A stretch of 64,000 nucleotides of DNA from Halococcus salsus. GTDB taxonomy: Archaea > Halobacteriota > Halobacteria > Halobacteriales > Halococcaceae. The translations under genes and the position numbers were made by a program. Of the stretch, positions 60,466-64,000 are shown one piece after another (position 1 is the stretch's first letter; each line of letters starts with the position of its first letter). The DNA lies in assembly GCF_009900715.1 (NCBI RefSeq), contig NZ_JAAAJC010000001.1:1229216-1293215 (forward strand). Reading direction: 5' to 3'. The notes below the pieces were generated by a model. The model was not told the DNA's origin and made no database searches. It saw only the letters and a program-made list of their open reading frames with translations.

Positions 60466-61362
60466 TCAGTCGACCCTGGCCTCGTCGCCCGCGAGGTCCT
60501 CGATTATCTGCATGACTCCGGAATTGTCGTCGCGGCCGCGGCCGGTGGTCTCCATCGCCTTGTAGAGTTCGTGGGCCACCGAGGTCTGGGGCATCGGCGA
60601 ACCGAACGCCTCGCCGGCGTCGGTGGCGATCCGGAGGTCCTTGTATTGGTACGAGGCGAAGAAGCCGGGGTCGAATTTGCCTTGAATCATGTTGGGCGCA
60701 CGGTTGTCGAGCGTCCAGCAGCCCGCCGCGCCCCCTGAGATGGCCTCGACGACGGCTTCGAGGTCCGCGCCCGCCTGGTGGGCGAACACCAGCGCCTCGC
60801 TCACCCCGACCATCTGGGCGGCGACCACGATCTGGTTGCAGGCCTTCGTCGTCTGACCCGCGCCGTTCGGCCCGCAGTGAGTCACGGTACTGCCCATCAC
60901 CTCGAAGAGCTCCCGACAGTCCTCGAAGACCGACTCGTCGCCGCCGACCATGATCGAGAGCGTGCCCTCGATCGCGCCCTCCTCGCCACCCGAGATCGGC
61001 GCGTCGAGCATCGCCGCACCCTCCGCTCGGATCTCCTCGGCGAGCTCCTCGGTCACCGTCGGCGAGATGGTCGACATGTCCACGACGACCATCCCGTCTT
61101 CCAGCCCGTCGAGCACGCCCCCCTCCCCACGAACGATCTCCTCGACGACTGGCGAGTCGGGGAGACAGGTGATCACGACGTCCGCGCGCTCGGCGACCTC
61201 CTCGGGTGAGTCCGCGCCCTCGCCGCCGTAGGCTTCGAGATCCTCGACGGGTTCATCGGAGCGGTTGTGCCCCACGACGTCGTAGCCCGCGTCGACGAGG
61301 TTCTTCGCCATCGGTCCGCCCATGATGCCGAGGCCGACGAAGCCGACCGTTTCGGTTGACAT
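60466..61362 (-). CDS. Beta-hydroxyacid dehydrogenase (tartronate semialdehyde reductase type)
   Basis: Enzyme of 298 residues of the 3-hydroxyisobutyrate dehydrogenase family. Seen: VGFVGLGIMGGPMAKNLVDA, the substrate block DAPISGGEEGAIEGTLSIMV and the catalytic lysine in GQTTKACNQIVVA. The sequence is closest in pattern to 2-hydroxy-3-oxopropionate (tartronate semialdehyde) reductases. It converges on the kinase operon with a 33-base gap, so a shared pathway through two- and three-carbon hydroxyacids is possible. The ATG at 61362 (MSTETVGFVG) is chosen over one nine codons upstream. Confidence 0.87.
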   Translation of the reverse strand: MSTETVGFVGLGIMGGPMAKNLVDAGYDVVGHNRSDEPVEDLEAYGGEGADSPEEVAERADVVITCLPDSPVVEEIVRGEGGVLDGLEDGMVVVDMSTISPTVTEELAEEIRAEGAAMLDAPISGGEEGAIEGTLSIMVGGDESVFEDCRELFEVMGSTVTHCGPNGAGQTTKACNQIVVAAQMVGVSEALVFAHQAGADLEAVVEAISGGAAGCWTLDNRAPNMIQGKFDPGFFASYQYKDLRIATDAGEAFGSPMPQTSVAHELYKAMETTGRGRDDNSGVMQIIEDLAGDEARVD

Positions 61363-61409
61363 AGCTCGGGAGTCTCGGGCAGGGGTCAAAACGATGCCGG
61401 CGAAACGGC

Positions 61410-61478
61410 TCAGAACCTATCGACGCCGAACGGTTCGAGCGCATCGGGAACGTCGGGGGCCGTAACGCAAGCATCTTC
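61410..61478 (-). pseudogene. 3' remnant of a DAO-type oxidoreductase gene (direct repeat copy)
   Basis: On the minus strand this reads APDVPDALEPFGVDRF and stop, almost the same ending as the oxidoreductase at 62702 (EPDALEPFTVDRF). About 37 of the last 40 bases match between 61410-61449 and 62702-62741. The upstream part of the gene is missing here. The two copies bracket a 1.25-kb AT-richer islet. Confidence 0.7.
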
Positions 61479-61629
61479 AACAGATACAGGAACTGAAGCT
61501 GAGATAGTGGTCGATGATCTATCTCTTGAGTCGACTATACAGATAGATGGCGATCAGCTCTGCGGTATGTTTAATCTCATCCGACTCGTAATAAATGCCA
61601 TGAGCCGGTCCGTGAGAGGCCAGTACACC

Positions 61630-62016
61630 ATGAGCAGAGCCTTACTAATCGGGGTTGGTGTTGGCGTCAGCGTGCTGTTCCTCTATTCGCTTGGCGGAGT
61701 AGTCGTTGCACGCTGGGATGTGGCAAATGTACTCATACCCCCAACACTTGATGCCGTCAGTACATATCTACTTCTGTCGGCGTATGCGATCGCCGTATTC
61801 GCCATCCCGATTACCTCCTATCTTCGGTTCGACGTTGTCAGCCCCGTTGTCGCTCTTGCAGTCGTTCTCATTGGTTGGTCAGGCTTCGGTCTGGCAGTAA
61901 ATATTCTGCTCACAACAGGTGTATTCAGTTTGGGATACTACGCCATCGGTCTAACGCCACTCTATCTTGCTGTCTATGTGATCTTAGGCGGACTAGAATA
62001 CTACGTGCAATCATGA
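61630..62016 (+). CDS. Multi-helix membrane protein, unknown function
   Basis: Predicted 128-residue protein with four transmembrane helices (for example LIGVGVGVSVLFLYSLGG and VVALAVVLIGWSGFGLAVNI). ATG 61630 is chosen because TAATAAAT at about 61590 is a good TATA box that places the transcript start near 61620; ATG 61600 and earlier starts would lie at or before that point. GC content and codon use are clearly lower than in the neighbours, and the gene lies inside the islet bounded by direct repeats, so recent acquisition is likely. No family recognised. Confidence 0.6.
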   Translation: MSRALLIGVGVGVSVLFLYSLGGVVVARWDVANVLIPPTLDAVSTYLLLSAYAIAVFAIPITSYLRFDVVSPVVALAVVLIGWSGFGLAVNILLTTGVFSLGYYAIGLTPLYLAVYVILGGLEYYVQS

Positions 62017-62041
62017 TTGCCCTTATTTACTGAGAGGAGGG

Positions 62042-62263
62042 TCATACCCGATTATCTTCATCTCTCTTTCCCCGGTCGTGCACCTCCTGAACACTCTCCC
62101 CTCGGTCCGTCCCTTCGAAGGTTCCAAACCCCGCAAAGAGGTCTCGGTTCTCGGTCAGTAGTCGCTCAAGTACGTCGTTGAACGATTCTTCCTCACGACG
62201 TCGGTTCTCTAATTCGGTTTTCACGACCGAACTGACCCTGGTCTGTTCGTCAGCAGTGCTCAT
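62042..62263 (-). CDS. VapB-like antitoxin, no adjacent toxin
   Basis: A 73-residue protein resembling the archaeal VapB/DUF217 antitoxins: SSVVKTELENRRREEESFND followed by VLERLLTENRDLFAGFGTF. These proteins have a ribbon-helix-helix or swapped-hairpin N-terminus and a toxin-binding tail. A VapC PIN-domain gene normally overlaps the antitoxin stop, but here the stop faces the convergent membrane-protein gene 26 bases away and no PIN protein is present. It may be a stand-alone member of the family. It lies in the direct-repeat islet. Confidence 0.62.
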   Translation of the reverse strand: MSTADEQTRVSSVVKTELENRRREEESFNDVLERLLTENRDLFAGFGTFEGTDRGESVQEVHDRGKRDEDNRV

Positions 62264-62352
62264 ATTGCGTTGCCATTCGTGTCGACGCGACTTGTGCCAT
62301 CGGCTGAGATGAACGCTCCCATCCGGACCGACTTCGTGCGGACTACAACAGG

Positions 62353-62568
62353 TCAGTGATACTCTCCGTGTGAGCGCCCAGAGCCGCTGGCTACGACGAA
62401 CGACGAGGGCTGATTCCGGTGTTTCGATTTCGCCTCGCGAATGCCGCCATCGTCCCGGAGCATATCAGGACAACCAGGGCGGATCCGAACGGTAACCATC
62501 CCAGTCGGTGCGAACACACGAACGTACTGCTGTGTGACGAGCGCACCGCAGTTATCACAGTTCGGCGT
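62353..62568 (-). pseudogene. Degenerate DUF7563 zinc-finger gene
   Basis: Reads TPNCDNCGALVTQQYVRVFA followed by PTGMVTVRIRPGCPDMLRDD and IREAKS. Compared with the intact gene at 10361 the start ATG is ACG, the first cysteine of the second pair is Arg (RPGC for CPQC), and the original stop is lost so the frame runs on 20 residues. It is therefore probably not functional. Confidence 0.65.
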
Positions 62569-62701
62569 ACTCAGCGCTGGCTTGTTCGACTTGCCTGACG
62601 GTATCGGGTTCGAGGAGGATAGCGACTCTCGTTCGGGTATCACGTCGTGTGTCACGGCGTGCTGAGTGGGGTGTACGGGTGGAAGATCTGGATCGGACCG
62701 A

Positions 62702-63829
62702 TCAGAACCTATCGACGGTGAACGGTTCGAGCGCGTCGGGCTCGTTACCGCACACCGCCTCCGCGACGAGTTTGCCCGAGTACGGCCCGAGCTGGAGGCC
62801 CGAAGGGCCGTGGCCCGTCGCGACGAACGCGCCTTCGATCCCCGGTACCGGGCCGAGCGCCGGGAGGCCATCGGCCGAAACCGGGCGGAGACCGACCCGC
62901 ACCTCCCGAAAGGACGCCTCGGCGAGTCCCGGCGCGACCCGCGTCGCCTCGTCGAGTACCTCCCGAAGCCCCGCGACGGTGGTGTGGGGCGCGAACCCGG
63001 TGCCGGTCTCGCGGGTCGCGCCGACCGCGACCCGGCCGTCGTCCCACGAGACGAGGTAGTGGCCGCGAAACGGGCTGACGATCGGCCAGTCGGTCGTGTT
63101 CGCGTCGACAGTGAGGTGGACGATCTGACCGCGCTGGGGTTCGATCGGGATCGAGATTCCGAGTTGGTCGCCGAACGCCGCCGACCACGCGCCGCCGGCG
63201 ACGACGACCCGCCCCGTCTCGATCCGGTCGCCGTCCACGACGACCGCCTCGATCGAATCGTTCTCGACTACGAGCCGCTCCGCGCTCGCATCCCTCGTTT
63301 CGAGCCCGTGCGTCTCGCCCGCCCGCCGGAGCGCGCCCTCGAACGTCCGTCCGTCGACCCGCGCGGCGTCGTCGTACCGAAACGCCCGCCGGACGTCGGC
63401 CAGCGGGGGAAACGCCGCGCGGGCTTCCTCGGTCGAGAGCTCGGCGATCGAACCCTCCGCTGGGGGACCCGCCGCCGCCTCGCGCCGACGGACCTCGGTG
63501 AGGGTCTCGTCGAATTCATCGATCTCCTCGTCGTCGACCGCGACCCGGAGGAGGTCGCGTTTCGCGTAGCCGTGCGGGCCGTTCTGGTCGGTTTCGAGCG
63601 CCGCCACGAGGTCGTCGTAGTAGGCTACCGCCTCGGCGGCGAACCCGAACCACGGTTCGCCGCGCGAACTCGTCGCCGCCGAGAGGATGCCTGCGCCGGC
63701 GTCGGTCGCCCGACCCTCGTCCCGACGGTCGACGAGCAACGTTTCGACCCCGTTCCGGACGAGGTGGTACGCCGTCGTGGAGCCGACGATGCCGCCGCCG
63801 ACCACCATCGCTTCGTAGCGCTCGTGCAT
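62702..63829 (-). CDS. FAD-dependent oxidoreductase, DAO family
   Basis: Protein of 375 residues of the D-amino acid oxidase/glycine oxidase superfamily. The FAD loop is AMVVGGGIVGSTTAYHLV near the N-terminus and the C-terminal FAD block is GHGPSGLQLGPYSGKLVAE. In between, TDAGAGILSAATSS and PIEPQRGQIVHL are typical of glycine oxidase (ThiO) or D-amino-acid dehydrogenase relatives. It oxidises an amine or amino acid. ATG 63829 (MHERYEAMVV) is chosen; the frame continues upstream for 45 residues without coding character. Its 3' end is duplicated at 61410. Confidence 0.87.
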   Translation of the reverse strand: MHERYEAMVVGGGIVGSTTAYHLVRNGVETLLVDRRDEGRATDAGAGILSAATSSRGEPWFGFAAEAVAYYDDLVAALETDQNGPHGYAKRDLLRVAVDDEEIDEFDETLTEVRRREAAAGPPAEGSIAELSTEEARAAFPPLADVRRAFRYDDAARVDGRTFEGALRRAGETHGLETRDASAERLVVENDSIEAVVVDGDRIETGRVVVAGGAWSAAFGDQLGISIPIEPQRGQIVHLTVDANTTDWPIVSPFRGHYLVSWDDGRVAVGATRETGTGFAPHTTVAGLREVLDEATRVAPGLAEASFREVRVGLRPVSADGLPALGPVPGIEGAFVATGHGPSGLQLGPYSGKLVAEAVCGNEPDALEPFTVDRF

Positions 63830-64000
63830 ATCCCCGGAGCGCGTGGTCGCCGACTCAACGTGTCGATCCCGGCGGCTGCTGCCGGTTTTCGGCCGGCCGA
63901 CCGGTCCCGATTTCGGGCCCCGAGGTTCGCAGGCGATACATCTATACGCGGCGAGGGACTCCATACCATGATGGTTGATGATGGTGTCCGCGGGCGGGAC

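Noticed and set aside
61507-61629. Longer start for the islet membrane protein
   Set aside because: The TATA box at about 61590 would lie inside this part, so it should not be transcribed; ATG 61630 is preferred.
1-64000. CRISPR array or cas genes
   Set aside because: No regularly spaced short repeats and no Cas-like protein were seen. The only RNA-guided nuclease is TnpB.

Overview
The window is chromosomal DNA from a haloarchaeon. It is GC-rich, the proteins are strongly acidic, and many genes are leaderless, with a TATA-like box about 27-30 bases before the start codon. It carries family types typical of Halobacteria: TbsP, HTH-10 and TrmB regulators, DUF7563 and other two-CxxC micro-proteins, DUF2206, DUF7521-type membrane proteins, and an IS1341-type tnpB with its DUF2080 partner. 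I cannot name the genus from the sequence. A Halococcus-like organism would fit the surface-polymer genes, but that is inference.

Layout. 0.1-3.2 kb: a p-aminobenzoate (folate) operon, pabB-pabA-pabC. 3.3-6.7 kb: an HpcH/HpaI aldolase, an aldehyde dehydrogenase and a VOC dioxygenase-like protein. 7.4-12.5 kb: three regulators (TrmB-like, HTH-10, membrane-linked winged helix) among several very small proteins. 13-29.2 kb: a surface-glycan locus with three glycosyltransferases, an ATP-grasp ligase, an FkbM methyltransferase, a membrane-anchored DHHA1 protein, a FemAB-like transferase, a DUF3473-type polysaccharide deacetylase, a Tat lipoprotein with a beta-helix, a flippase, a DUF2206 membrane protein, the regulator TbsP and a sugar-nucleotide epimerase. 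29.3-30.5 kb: an LtrA-like membrane protein.

30.6-40.9 kb is a hydroxamate-citrate siderophore locus. A divergent MFS protein is followed by six genes in the order known from rhizobactin 1021 (aminotransferase, decarboxylase, IucA/C, acetyltransferase, N-monooxygenase, IucA/C). Two DtxR-like iron boxes flank the TATA box. The first gene has an unexplained start: the only promoter-matched ATG is out of frame.

41-49 kb holds transporters (TauE/SafE, CPA2 antiporter), a CPBP protein lacking its usual catalytic residues, and a small 1,623-bp tnpB element. The element has split a winged-helix regulator gene; removing it in silico restores a 118-codon frame exactly. A lower-GC stretch follows and ends at tRNA-Arg(CCG). 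50-56.8 kb: a membrane-anchored 2Fe-2S ferredoxin, valS, a short-form gnd and a MacB-like ABC pair. 56.9-61.4 kb: a carbohydrate operon (class II aldolase, FGGY kinase, 2-hydroxyacid dehydrogenase) facing a beta-hydroxyacid dehydrogenase. 61.4-63.8 kb: a small AT-richer islet bounded by two copies of the 3' end of a DAO-type oxidoreductase gene.

How the parts may work together. Activation-independent surface decoration is suggested by the glycan operon: deacetylation by the NodB-type enzyme could expose amino groups, and the overlapping FemAB-like and DHHA1 genes could then attach amino acids to them. This is the most interesting hypothesis in the window and rests on family knowledge plus gene overlap, not on direct evidence.
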